A stretch of DNA of 64,000 nt from contig JARFJB010001911.1 of NCBI GenBank assembly GCA_036346205.1, forward strand, positions 2,122,501 through 2,186,500, given 5' to 3'. Made by a program: the position numbers and the translations under genes. Positions 36,180 to 46,689 of this stretch are shown here, piece after piece (position 1 is the stretch's first letter; each line of letters starts with the position of its first letter). Under the pieces are notes generated by a model. That model did not search any database. It had not been told where the DNA came from and saw only the letters and a list, made by a program, of their open reading frames with translations. This DNA is from Vesta saturnalis (lineage: Eukaryota; Arthropoda; Insecta; Coleoptera; Lampyridae).

Positions 36180-36820
36180 TAATGAAATAAAAATTCCGTC
36201 AACCAGTCCTTAATCATCGCCAGTCGTTCTAGTTAAAAAGAAGGATAATACGACAAGATTGTGTGTAGATTACAGGCAATTGAACAATGTAATTATGAAT
36301 GAAAATTAATTAGATAGTTTTCAAGATTACATATTAACTAACATTCAAGGATTAAATGATAAGCAAAAGGAATTGGTAAGGTTATCTCTCCTTAAATGTC
36401 CTACAGTGTTTTATTTGGTTCCAAAGATGTTGGAAGAACAAATATTGTAAAACATAGAATTGATACGGGTAATGCTAGACCGTTTAAGATTCCTCCTAGA
36501 CCAATTCCATTAGCAAAACGGGGTGAAGTCAATAAAATGATTCAAGAAATGCTTGATAATGAAATAATAATTCCGTCAAGCAGTCCTTGGTCATCGCCAG
36601 TAGTCGTTCTAGTTAAAAAGAAGGATAATACGACAAGATTGTGTGTAGATTACAGGCGATTGAAAAATGTAACAAAGAAAGAAAGCTTTCCTTTGCCGAA
36701 GATAAATGACCAGCTCGACACGCTCATCGGTTCAACTTGGTTTTTCTACCTTAGATTTTAAAAGCGGACATTGGCAAGTAGAATTAGATAGTCCCCAAAA
36801 TAGAGAGAAAACAGCTTTCT
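36180..36820 (+). pseudogene. Ty3/gypsy reverse transcriptase, truncated
   Basis: The open segment at 36396-36761 carries the start of the fingers: RPFKIPPRPIPLAKRGEV, SSPWSSPVVVLVKKKD and LCVDYRRLKNVT, then FSTLDFKSGHWQVEL in the next frame, which holds the first catalytic Asp. After REKTAFS the coding sequence runs directly into a microsatellite, so the YVDD motif and everything downstream is missing. The same fingers block occurs a second time, damaged, at 36180-36292 (see findings). No RNase H or integrase is present. Confidence 0.85.
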
Positions 36821-36821
36821 C

Positions 36822-36872
36822 GCACACGCACACGCACACGCACACGCACGCGTACACGTACACATATATACG

Positions 36873-36929
<57 letters not shown>
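36822..36929. repeat. (CACACG)n then (TA)n microsatellite
   Basis: About 50 bp of CACACG/ACGT repeats is followed by about 56 bp of TA repeats, exactly where the reverse transcriptase frame breaks off. Confidence 0.97.
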
Positions 36930-36932
<3 letters not shown>

Positions 36933-36934
36933 AC

Positions 36935-37440
36935 AAAAAGAATGATTCTTACTAAAGTGAATAACAGATAAACATGTGCTATCGATCAACAACTTCAAAA
37001 ATAATCAGTATGGCACTCTGCTGTATACCAAAACCTCATGAACTTTTTTGGTTATCTGATACATCCCTTTAACTTCCAATCATCTTCCAATTCATCAGTC
37101 AACTAACCTAATAGTGGATCGTTCTACTCTGGAACTGATATGTAAATTACAGACCCATTCTGTGACCATATAATATGCTTTGGAAGTCGATATGTGGCTC
37201 TATTAACAGTTATCTTCGAGGTTGCAATTTGCATCTGCAAGACATGGGTTAAGGTTAAGGTTAAATTGCCCTCTTACTTCAAAGTAATAACCAAGGTGTC
37301 AACACGGTAATTGTAGAAGAGTAATTGGCAGGAAATGTAATACCCCTGTATGCGTATCGTTCAAAGTCGTACTGACTGATATTAAATTAGAACATTTACT
37401 GGTAGGACTATAACAACCTGCTAAACTAACTAAAAGGGGA
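36935..37440. other. No gene recognised
   Basis: No coding or structural feature supported. Confidence 0.5.
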
Positions 37441-37453
37441 AGATTGCTTCCTA

Positions 37454-37825
37454 ATGGATTTGGATATTACCCACGATTTTACCGGAATCTTAAATAAAAT
37501 AGAAATGGGCAACTATTTAACCAATAACTTTAATTTTTGCTTCCGAGAGGAATATAAATATAACTGCAATGTAATTGTGGACAATTACAGTACTGTTGGG
37601 ATGTATTGTTTAACTGGGTTAACATCTAATGCAAGAATCAAGATATTCATTACATTTATTTATCAATTAACGTGTCCAGGTATTAATAAAGATATGAGTA
37701 ACCTTATAAATTTTATCAACTCTCCGGAAACGAGATTAAACGAAACATTTTCCTGTACTTCCGCTAAAGAACATGGTATTACCAGACTAAAAGCTGCAAT
37801 TTACAACTACACTGTTGGAAAATAG
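37454..37825 (+). CDS. Unrecognised ORF (123 aa)
   Basis: A clean ATG-initiated frame of 123 codons, with an in-frame stop just upstream, encodes a mixed polar/hydrophobic protein with four Cys and no signal peptide or membrane segment. Features include FCFREEYKYNCNVIVDNYS, KIFITFIYQLTCPG and INSPETRLNETFSC. The even amino-acid use and lack of repeats suggest real or recently real coding sequence. I cannot place the family. It may be part of a mobile element, given its neighbours (a gypsy fragment upstream, a pogo-like remnant downstream). Confidence 0.45.
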   Translation: MDLDITHDFTGILNKIEMGNYLTNNFNFCFREEYKYNCNVIVDNYSTVGMYCLTGLTSNARIKIFITFIYQLTCPGINKDMSNLINFINSPETRLNETFSCTSAKEHGITRLKAAIYNYTVGK

Positions 37826-37829
37826 CAAA

Positions 37830-38930
37830 CTTTACTTTAGTCAAACTCCCGTTTGTTCTGTTTCTTGTGCAAAGGTGTGGACAAAGGTCTGGGATACTCT
37901 TCAAAACAGCTGTTCCGTTGTGTTTATTAACTTGTCACGATGGGTGTAGTGGCTGGACAAAAACAAAAGAAAGTTAACATGCATACAGTTAAACGTTCCA
38001 GAAAATACCAGGAATAGAGAAATCACAATAAATTATGTAATTTCGGCATGTTGTTTTAAGTATCTATCTGATAATTATACAGAGATTGTGGAAGATTCCA
38101 AACACAAAAACAACGTACACATTGTGCATAAATGTTATCCTTTCTTTACGAGACCAGAAAAAATAGACATACGGAATACAGCACTGGTCACTACAAATAA
38201 TATTCCTCAAATATTATGGATGAGAGCAAACATAACCAACAACCGTAACACCTTGTAATTTGGAAGACGAGTGTAACCTGTAACAAAACTTAACTTTTCA
38301 AAATTTCATCCTACATTTGCCAAGAAAGTCATCCCAGAGCGCTTCTTCTAGTACACCGGCGCTGTATGAAGCAAATACTTATTTTCGGCAATAATGGTAT
38401 CGCGTTGGGTTGAGAAATTAATGTATTATAAAGTTTGCGTTGTAAAACTGCTGATTTTTGGTCTCTGCAGAACTTACAGGCTAATATCAAACAATATTTT
38501 AAAGCGTTTGAGGTTATGTTTAGACACCTGTTGGCGCCTCTTCATACAATTCGTTGCTTGCAGTGTTGCCACATTGTGAACCAATTAGATAACTATAAGC
38601 AAGGGTTAAAAAATGATCGAAAACTTGGAACGGCGTTTCACGCTGTTCTAAGTAGTCTTCGAATGTAAAAAATACTCAGCTAACTAAAATAAGTTTGAAC
38701 AATAAAATTAATATTTCGGAAAAAATTTAATTATTACTCTAAGAATGGTTAAATTTTTCAGAAAATAATAATAAGAGTTAGAGACCAGGTGTGCGGACGT
38801 GTGCCACTTACCCCGAGGAACATTTAACAAGTGATATAAAATAAAAACCTTTGGATCAAAAAGCGTCGAAAAAGTATAAAATACCTTTAGAAACATTATC
38901 CCGTAAAACTAGAGGGAAATAAATGAACAA
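37830..38930. other. No gene recognised
   Basis: Overlapping short open frames at 38394-38668 lack motifs. The spacing gives no support for an exon. Confidence 0.5.
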
Positions 38931-38934
38931 ATAT

Positions 38935-40240
38935 GGAAGGCCGACTGTTCTTGCTACGTGGGAGGAAAACAGAATTATTTAAGGCTTATAAATTGCTGCC
39001 GAATAGGGGTTCCTATTGACTTCTGGAGGCATACAACATGTGGTCCATTCGTATTTAAAATTTAAATTAAACAAACCGGGAAAAAACTAGGTACTTTATT
39101 TTCGTAGGAGACGACCTGACCTGACCAACAGATTGTCAGAAAATGTAAACAGAAACAGAGCGGAGGTTTCCCAAGAAATGATTTCAGATCAGTTCACAAA
39201 TCTAGAATCATCCTTAAAAGGCAGGCAGGTCCAAAGTATTAGTAAAAAGAAGCGTTAAGCACCCAGAAAGATGATTAGATAGCTCTAAAGCGAGTGTGTG
39301 AATGTTTGCGTATAGCGCTAGCGGAACATCTTTGCGAATCATGGACGGAAAGGGGTCCAAAAGGTACCAAATACAATCGTTCTAAATCTGGATGGATAGA
39401 GTCAAAGCTATTCGAAAATTGGTCCTTTTCACTTATTTATCTTGTCTTATATGAAAACACCACCTAAAAGTCCGAAAGCCGCGATTGGGGATAACTTATT
39501 AAGCCACATATCAGATAATGTTATAACATAGTGCCAAAATAGTGATGTAAAATGTATTCTTTCCTTGGCAATAGCACCCACATTCGTCAACCTCTTGACG
39601 TAAGTGTGTTCAGGTCCATCGAAGGTGCATGGCGTTAAAAGGTTTTAGAATGGAAATTGTCCAATAAGGATTGTATCTCATAAATCCAGTTTCCTTCAAT
39701 TCTACGCGACACTCTTAATACTTTACAAGGCAACATGACAAATATCATTAAATCGGGACTTAATAAAAATCGAGTGTTAAAAAGATTCCCAGGAAGAAGG
39801 GAAGAGGGTCCCCTTAATGAAACGGCATAAAAAGAGGCATTAAAAAGTCATCTTACACAAATGCGTTATGGAAAAGAAAAACCTGAACTAAAAAGGAAAA
39901 AACTTTCTGTTGGACCTGGAAAAAGTGTTTCGGGGATATTAGAAGATAGTGAGCCCTCGGATGAAAATATTTCCTTACATGACACAGACTCTTCCACAGA
40001 TCCGGAAAATTTCAGTAATTTGGATGAAAATTAAGTTCGGGAGGAGGAAAATAATCAGGAAATAGAAAAAGGTAATCAAGACTTCGGCAATGACGAAAAT
40101 ACCACTGCTAAAATTGCCAAAGAGGAAGACTTTGTATTAACTCCCTTTCCTCTTCAGGGAACGAGAAAGTTTAGAAATTACGCTGGAAAAGTTTTAAAAG
40201 CACCTCTAGTTTCGGACGACACTTATAAATGTAAATTTTT
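38935..40240 (+). pseudogene. pogo/Tigger-like (DDE_1) transposase remnant
   Basis: Several frames in order resemble a DDE_1 (CENP-B/jerky/Tigger) transposase: ATWEENRII and GVPIDFW near 38960-39020, KGSKRYQIQSF-like text near 39350, and the diagnostic THIRQPLDVSVFRSIEGAWR near 39580-39640. EFPSILRDTL-like text and SGLNKNRVLKRFPGRR follow near 39690-39800, then a Lys/Glu-rich tail to about 40240. Stops and shifts are frequent. These enzymes move pogo-type DNA elements and have repeatedly been domesticated, but this copy is clearly decayed. Confidence 0.6.
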
Positions 40241-40464
40241 ATGACCAGTGCGCTTATCAAAGACGGTCTTTACATATCCGCAACCCCATAGGGTTGACCG
40301 AAGTCTCACCTCTTTCCGTACCTATTTGTTAATTAGGCTTATTTCGTAAAATCGTTAGATATTATATTTATAGACATTATATATTACATATTATATATTA
40401 TATTGTAGTAATCTGTGGAAGTTATGGAAATAAAGATATATTATTATTATCTACCTCTTCAAGA

Positions 40465-40775
40465 ACAAAGTTCATTGACCTGTAGGCGTGTCATATTACA
40501 ATTCTTAGAATCAAAGTTCACTGACCTTTCCAAGACCAAAGTTCATTGATCCCTGTAGGGTGTCTTTGCAATTCTTAGAAATCTAAAAGTAGAACAATTT
40601 CTTGAAAACCTCAACGTTGTTTGACCTTTAAAAGTGGGTCAAGGATAAGAGACATGAACTCTAAAAATAGAACCAAAGTTTCAAGGTAAAAGTTTATTGA
40701 CCTCTAGGGGTGTTATTACAATTCTTAAAAATCCAAAAATTGTACAATTTCTTGAAAATCTCAATGTTTAACATT
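40465..40775. repeat. Two-unit ~150-bp tandem repeat
   Basis: AAAGTTCATTGA...CTGTAGG-TGTC at about 40540 and AAAGTTTATTGACCTCTAGGGGTGTT at about 40690 lie 150 bp apart. TTCTTGAAAA-CTCAA-GTT at about 40600 and 40750 keeps the same offset. An additional partial unit lies from 40465. Confidence 0.75.
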
Positions 40776-40782
40776 TACCATG

Positions 40783-40821
40783 GAACCCTTTCTTGATTAC
40801 AACATAATCAAGAAAGGGTTC
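40783..40821. repeat. Perfect 17-bp inverted repeat hairpin
   Basis: GAACCCTTTCTTGATTA (40783-40799) and its exact complement (40805-40821) are separated by CAACA. The hairpin sits at the very start of a DNA polymerase fragment. Confidence 0.9.
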
Positions 40822-41350
40822 TATTTGTACTATACGCGGACCTTGAAAAAATTTTAGAGAAATGTGCAACTACAGATGATCAAAACACACGTGTATGTGA
40901 TAAACATGCAGCATTGCACATTACCTTAAATGCTCTTATGATGGCTCGTTATTACAATTTCATTTGTACAGGGGAGAGGTTGTATACAATGGTTTATCGG
41001 AAAACTACGAAACATTGCAGCGGGGCAAACAACATTCTCAGCACCATCGTGCCCATGGAGGTCCTGACTTATGACCAAATGGATAATTTTGAACGCACTA
41101 TTGTCTTCTATTTACAATCGGGCTTTTCAACCGACAGATATTAAGGTTAGGAACCATAACCATTTGACGGGAAAGTTTTGTGGTTCGGCACATCAAGATT
41201 GCAAGTTAAATTTTAAAAACACTTACATACTATCCCCATCGTGTTACATAACTTGAGTGGTTACAACGCCCATTTCCTCATTCGAAAGCTAGCAATGGGT
41301 TTCTCGAGAGACGTATCCCTGTCATTAAATAAGGAGAAGAGAAGGTGGTG
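40822..41350 (+). pseudogene. Polinton-type DNA polymerase B fragment (exonuclease region)
   Basis: The segment opens with a LFVLYADLEKIL-like exonuclease motif carrying the metal-binding D-x-E. It continues to VRNHNHLTGKFCGSAHQDC, the Cys/His insert typical of protein-primed Polinton polymerases, and LSGYNAHFLIRKLA, the second exonuclease motif (N-x2-x-F/Y-D with Asn-Ala here). Frame changes occur at about 41070, 41145 and 41215. Nothing of the palm domain follows. The sequence type differs from the polymerase at 59.9-62.7 kb, so it is a separate insertion, probably of another Polinton lineage. Confidence 0.75.
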
Positions 41351-41632
41351 AATAGTCGGGAGCACCACAAGATATCCATTGTGAAGTCATAAACTCTCGA
41401 ATTCCTGGTTCCCTAATTATTTTAGGAAAAAACTCTAAAGGAACTTTGAATTCTCTGTAAGATGAAACTATTAAAAATATTTTAGAGCTTACACCAATTT
41501 CAAAAATTGAAAAAAATATGTCCATTCCTGCACAGCATCAGGGCAGCAATAAAATGTTAGGATGACGTTACCTTTCAGAATTATTATAAATATTGTCATA
41601 TTGTCAGTCTATTAGTCATAATAACTTAAAAA

Positions 41633-42428
41633 ATGTCGTACACAGTTTCAGCAAGAATAGAAATTGTAAAACTATTTTATTGCGGCAATGGCTTGCGCAC
41701 AGTAAGTGCCTTATTTAGTGCCAAACCACCCGATTCAAAGAATTATGAAGCCAATGTTCAAAGAAATATGTTTGAAAATGAAAATACTGTAAATGTATTA
41801 ACTGCAGTTGTTGAAAATCCTGATTTAAGTTCTCGGGAAATTGCGAACCAGTTTGGAGTGCATAATACAACTGCATTAAAAATGTCGAAAAAGAATAATT
41901 TCCATTCGTACAAACTTCAGTGTCATCAGGAGTTGCTTGAAGGAGATTTTGAGAAAGAGTTTTGTTATGAGATGCTGGAGAAGGCTAATCTAGATCGACA
42001 ATTTCTAAATAACAATGTTTGGGTCATTGGATCAGTTTTTTATAAGCACGGGTAGGTTTTTGGATTTGCTGCAAGTGCAAATTTTACCGGCTCTAGCAGA
42101 AGTAGCTCCCGAGGAAGAAGAAATTTGATTTCAAATGGATGGTTGCTCTGCTCACAACGGCCGAGAAGTTAAAGACTTTATTAATAACTGTGTAATCGGA
42201 CCAAACTGTACAACTAAGTGGCCTCCAGGTTATGGAGATCTTGTCCCAAATGACTATTATCTCTGGGGACATTTAAATTCTAAAATTTTCAGTTCTGAAA
42301 GGTTTGCAGATTTACAGGCTTTAAAGACACGGATCAGCAAAGAATGCTCGAAAATAACGCCTCGGATTCTTACCAATGTTAACATAGAATTTTATGATAT
42401 TTTAGGATATTGCTTCGCGCTTATTTGA
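41633..42428 (+). pseudogene. Tc1/mariner-type transposase with internal deletion
   Basis: 41633-42055 is open and contains an N-terminal helix-turn-helix, then NPDLSSREIANQFGVHNTT, a second DNA-binding helix, and QFLNNNVWV, where the first catalytic Asp should follow. The frame then jumps, losing about 60-70 residues of the core. It resumes at 42135 with MDGCSAHNGREV (second Asp) and ends with WPPGYGDLVPNDYYLWGHL, the third acidic block. No terminal inverted repeats were found. Inactive because the first Asp region is deleted. Confidence 0.75.
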
Positions 42429-42429
42429 G

Positions 42430-44320
42430 CATTTGCTATAATTGTTGTAATTTGCAATTGTTAATTATTATTGATATACCTAGGGTTTTAAACAACTGCA
42501 GTTAATACATTTGTAGTATTTTCATTTTTAAACACATTTCTTTGAATTTTAGCTTCATATCTTTTTTCATAATTACACAATTGAAGCAACGTTCTACTAT
42601 TTTCAAATTTGACAGTAATTCTTCCAATAAATAGTTCTGATTAATTTTTTACACAATTTTTTGTGCTTTATATTAGTGTTCGTTTCAACGATTAGAATTC
42701 GCCGGTTTTGTTTTTATTTACCGTTGTGGTAGTGAAACTCCCGTTTGGAGAATGCGCTTTAATTTAATTTAATCAATTTCACCTTAGTTTACATATATAC
42801 ATATAGCTTCAGCTAAAATATTAAACTAAAGTGGACAAAAATGGCAAAAATTAAAAATGTGTAACAATTTAATTATGATAATTTAGACTAGAATTAAAGA
42901 GTTGAAGGTTTTGAATTTTTTTTTTTTTTGTTTGGCGACTTGACGGAGACTGTTCTTAGCTCTGATTCAAGACAATTTGTTTTAAAAGTATAATGGTTTG
43001 TGTCGGGATTTTTTTAATGTTTAATTTAATGGCTATATAAACAAATATTTTCACATTACATTAGAGCAGCTAATCGGTAAGATATTGGGACCGGAACTTT
43101 AACCAAATACATTCCCTATTTGGATACCACAGTTTCGGAACCCTACCTACAAGTGTTTCGTCGCCTGCGTCATATTGGATGAATTTGGACTGCCAGCACC
43201 GACCCCTACCAACGTCAGCGAGGGTATTAGGAATAGCAACCGTTTCATTGTATAGTAGATTCATCCCTGGGTTCTCTAGGTTAAATTTTCGAACGAACTT
43301 CTGTCCAACCCAAATGATCTTTTGACTATTTGATTATATCACCATTATCATATACGTAGTAATTTCACCACAAGTAAAACAACTATGTTACAGTGTTGAC
43401 TCATATTATTCATATTAAAATTCTCCATTTGATTTATAATTTTCTATTTTGTCGTTGTATAATTCTACTTATTTGTTTCTACTTTTAAATCAACATAATG
43501 ACTTATAATATTGTGCAAACACTATCATAAATTTTGTTACAATGCATCTAGGGGTAATAAGTGGAAGTATTTGATGGAAAGGACACGTTTGGCTTTTCTA
43601 CGTGTAATATTAATTAAACAACCCAAATTAAATTGGGCTATAATTCAACGTATTATTTATTGAATAAAGGATTATCGTATATTCCATTTTCAACGAACTT
43701 GACTCGGAAGTAAAGTTTTTCTTTGTAACATGTGATTTCTATGAAGACTTTTCTGGACTTGTTTGTATTTTTTCTGTACCATTTCTGTGCTACTGATGAT
43801 ATCGACATTATACTTATATGGTTGTGTGATACCTTTGAAGAATAAATTCTACAACCGTCACTGAAATTACATAGTTACCTTTGGCTACGCTCACGATTAC
43901 CTACTACAAATGTTAGTTCTATCATCTACATGCTAATGATGTACATTTAGCTGTAGCTTGTTTCTCCGCATAAATCGTAAATGGGTAGTGCTTAATTAGA
44001 TTAATTGCGATCGTCGAGGTCTTCAGGTTACTAACGAATTATACATCAATCTATTGCCGGTTTGCATCACCGGAAATTGTGTACTTTATACATTGAATAT
44101 AATTGTTTCCGCCGAACTATCTGATTATTTGTGCCAGTTGCACGTTATTGAATTTTGGCCATGTGGATCTACATACATCCAAAGTTTATTTACCTACGTA
44201 TTCTGTATTCATATATTATGTTTGTCACTTGTATTTAATAACTGTAAGCCATTATTTACCTTTTCTTTTAACTATCAGTGTACATTGAGAAAATATAATT
44301 GTTGCTCTTATATCGCCATA
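42430..44320. other. No gene recognised
   Basis: AT-rich; short ORFs around 43070-43264 and 44054-44323 have no motifs. Confidence 0.5.
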
Positions 44321-44327
44321 TAATATA

Positions 44328-45704
44328 CTGACTTCCATAAAAATTGCAACACCTAGAATTTGTTGAACGATTTTGTTGAAATTTTCATCAACGATGTCTT
44401 TCATTAGAACAAAGAAACGATTAAAATTTGAATTAAATCTAGCTAGTAGTTTTTTCATTTGCACTTAGTAGCAATAAATTTGAAGAAATAAACCAATCAG
44501 TGTGTAATTAACTGTCAATTTTGCAAATTGTTTGTTCACAATTTTGTTCTGAACTTGGGAACAATGCCAACAGTACGTTAACATCAACATTTTTCCCAAT
44601 TTACTGATTTTGAACGTGGCCGTATTATTAGCATGAGAGAGGCCGGACTTACGCTAAGAGAAATTGCTCGTCGTATAAACCTAAATGTTACAACAGTATT
44701 GAGATGTTGGTCTAAATGGTCCGAGGAAGGGTGCAACAATGTCCGCCTGGGTCTGGACGTCCCGCAGGGCTACAGGTCGCGAAGAACGTCGCTTAAGAAT
44801 TTAGGCCACAAGAGACAGATTTTCAACAACTTGATCGATTACAAATGATTGGATGAGAGGTGTAGGACCCAGAAGGTCAATGACATCTGTTATGGCCGGA
44901 TAAGGTCTTATGGTCTGCGTTCATATCGTCCATTTTTATGTCTTCCTCTTACACCACTTCACCGTTTACGCAGGCTATAATGGAGCAACGAAGGAGCAAA
45001 TTGGGCGCAAGAATGGCATCGAATTGTATTTAGTGACGAGTCCCGATGGTCGTAGGAGGATCAGACGGATGCGTGAAGAACGTAAAAATTCAACATTTTA
45101 TGTGGAACGCAACACTGCCCTCGCACAAGGAGTGATGATATGGAGTGCAATATGTTACGGTAGCAGATCACCCTTGGTCTTCATTGATGGCAACTTAAAC
45201 GCCGCTGGTTACATTGGCAATGTGCTAGAACCCGTTACGCTTCCATATCTTCAGGGGCTGGAAAATCCCATTTTCCAACAGGATAATGCGCACTCTCAAA
45301 CGGCAAGGGCTACAACACGGTTTTTTGGAAGAAGCTAACATTGGCGTCCTCCCATGGCCTGCTCGGTCGTCTCATTTGTCGCCCATTGAACATGCACGGG
45401 ATGAGGTCGGTAGGCGACTGGGTAATTTACCACACCCTCCAGATAACTTACACGATTCAAGAAGCTTGGGTTGATATACCACAGGCAGCTGTAGATCACT
45501 TGATTGATAGTATGCCACGCCGTCTAAATGAGTGCATTAGAAACCGTGGCGGAGCAACTCATTATTGAAAAAAACATTTTTAGTTTTTGTTCTTTTGTTT
45601 TCAAATTTTAATCGTTTGTTTGTTCTAATGAAAGACATCATTGATGAAAATTTCAATAAAATCGTTCAATAAATTCTAGGTGTAGCAATTTTTATGGAAG
45701 TCGG
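44328..45704 (+). mobile_element. Tc1-like transposon, near complete
   Basis: Terminal inverted repeats of about 104 bp (44328-44432 and 45600-45704) are over 90 percent identical, with outer ends C-T/C-GACTTCCATAAAAATTGC. Both are flanked by TA (44326-44327 and 45705-45706). The 1377-bp length and internal transposase mark a fairly recent insertion; it is the best-preserved DNA transposon in the window. Confidence 0.92.
44564..45568 (+). pseudogene. Tc1-like transposase, few lesions
   Basis: The ATG at 44564 is followed after five codons by TAA (44579-44581) where Gln would be expected, then a good frame FTDFERGRIISMREAGLTLRE with the N-terminal helix-turn-helix. A shift near 44750 breaks the linker. 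The catalytic core keeps all three acidic blocks, though in two frames: VFSDESRW (about 45028), QQDNAHSQ (about 45280) and SHLSPIEHARDE (about 45370). The C-terminus ends at 45568. With about four lesions in 1 kb and both ends present, the copy is young but defective. Confidence 0.85.
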
Positions 45705-45706
45705 TA

Positions 45707-46685
45707 TACATCGGTGACTTAACTTCATCATATTTAGGTGTTTGTATAAAGAACTTGAATGTAAATTCTATTCTCTTCTATATCTGCATAAGTATATATC
45801 TTTCATTTAGGGTGGAGCATTTATTTTTTTTTATTGCTAACTTTAAGTAGGGTTACATGTGAAGATCGGTTTATCTGAGTTAAAGTAACTAGCACTTTAG
45901 TTACGCTCTGAGCTCAAGGTCTTTCTGCAGAAATAAAAATTTTAGTAATTTGACTACTTTTAAGATTTTATTTTCTAAATTAATATTCGTGGTAGCAAGC
46001 TGCTAATTTCAGTTGATAGGTAAAATCTGAAGTTTGTTATTGAATGAAGCGATGATTTGGGGTGGCATAAAATTTGATTCCTTTTTTTTATGCTTATTGA
46101 TTAAAGAATTATTATTTACTGGATACCTAATTGCTTGTTTCGATTTATTTCTTCTTTGTATGTACGCTAATTAATATTTTCTCTTTCAGCTCCACTATCT
46201 CTTTACTTTTAGAAAGTTCGTGGCGCCTACTATCATTAATCGAAAGGCTTGTAGTTGCTACTAGTGCAAATAATAAATTTTCTGATCACGCATCTAAAGT
46301 GATTTAATTACTTTCGGTAGCTGCTGGGTTATATATGCTACTTGTGTTAGTCTCCCAGTTACAATCGAAGGGTACGGGGAAAAAACATAATAAGTCCATT
46401 TGTACGGAAATGTCAGTAATGTGGCAACAATTGTGGTCTATGCAAAGGTAAATACAGTTTTGGCAACAACCAATTACATCGGTACCTATAGCTGAAACAA
46501 ATCAGGGCGTGCAGGGGAAACATGATAAGTCCATGTGAAACACGTTAAGAACCCGTTAAATCCTAAAGGTAATATAGCACGCTTTAAAAATAGGTTGGGT
46601 TTTATTTTGTATTTACATGTAACTGCGTTTATGTGACATGTTATTAGCGATATATTGTTAATAATAATTTAATATGTTAGAATTA
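45707..46685. other. No gene recognised
   Basis: AT-rich. Two copies of a short word, ACAT(A/G)ATAAGTCCAT, occur at about 46386 and 46518. Confidence 0.5.
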
Positions 46686-46689
46686 CGAA

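Noticed and set aside
37250..37266. GGTTAAGGTTAAGGTTAA, telomere-like
   Set aside because: Three units only, and not the insect TTAGG repeat.
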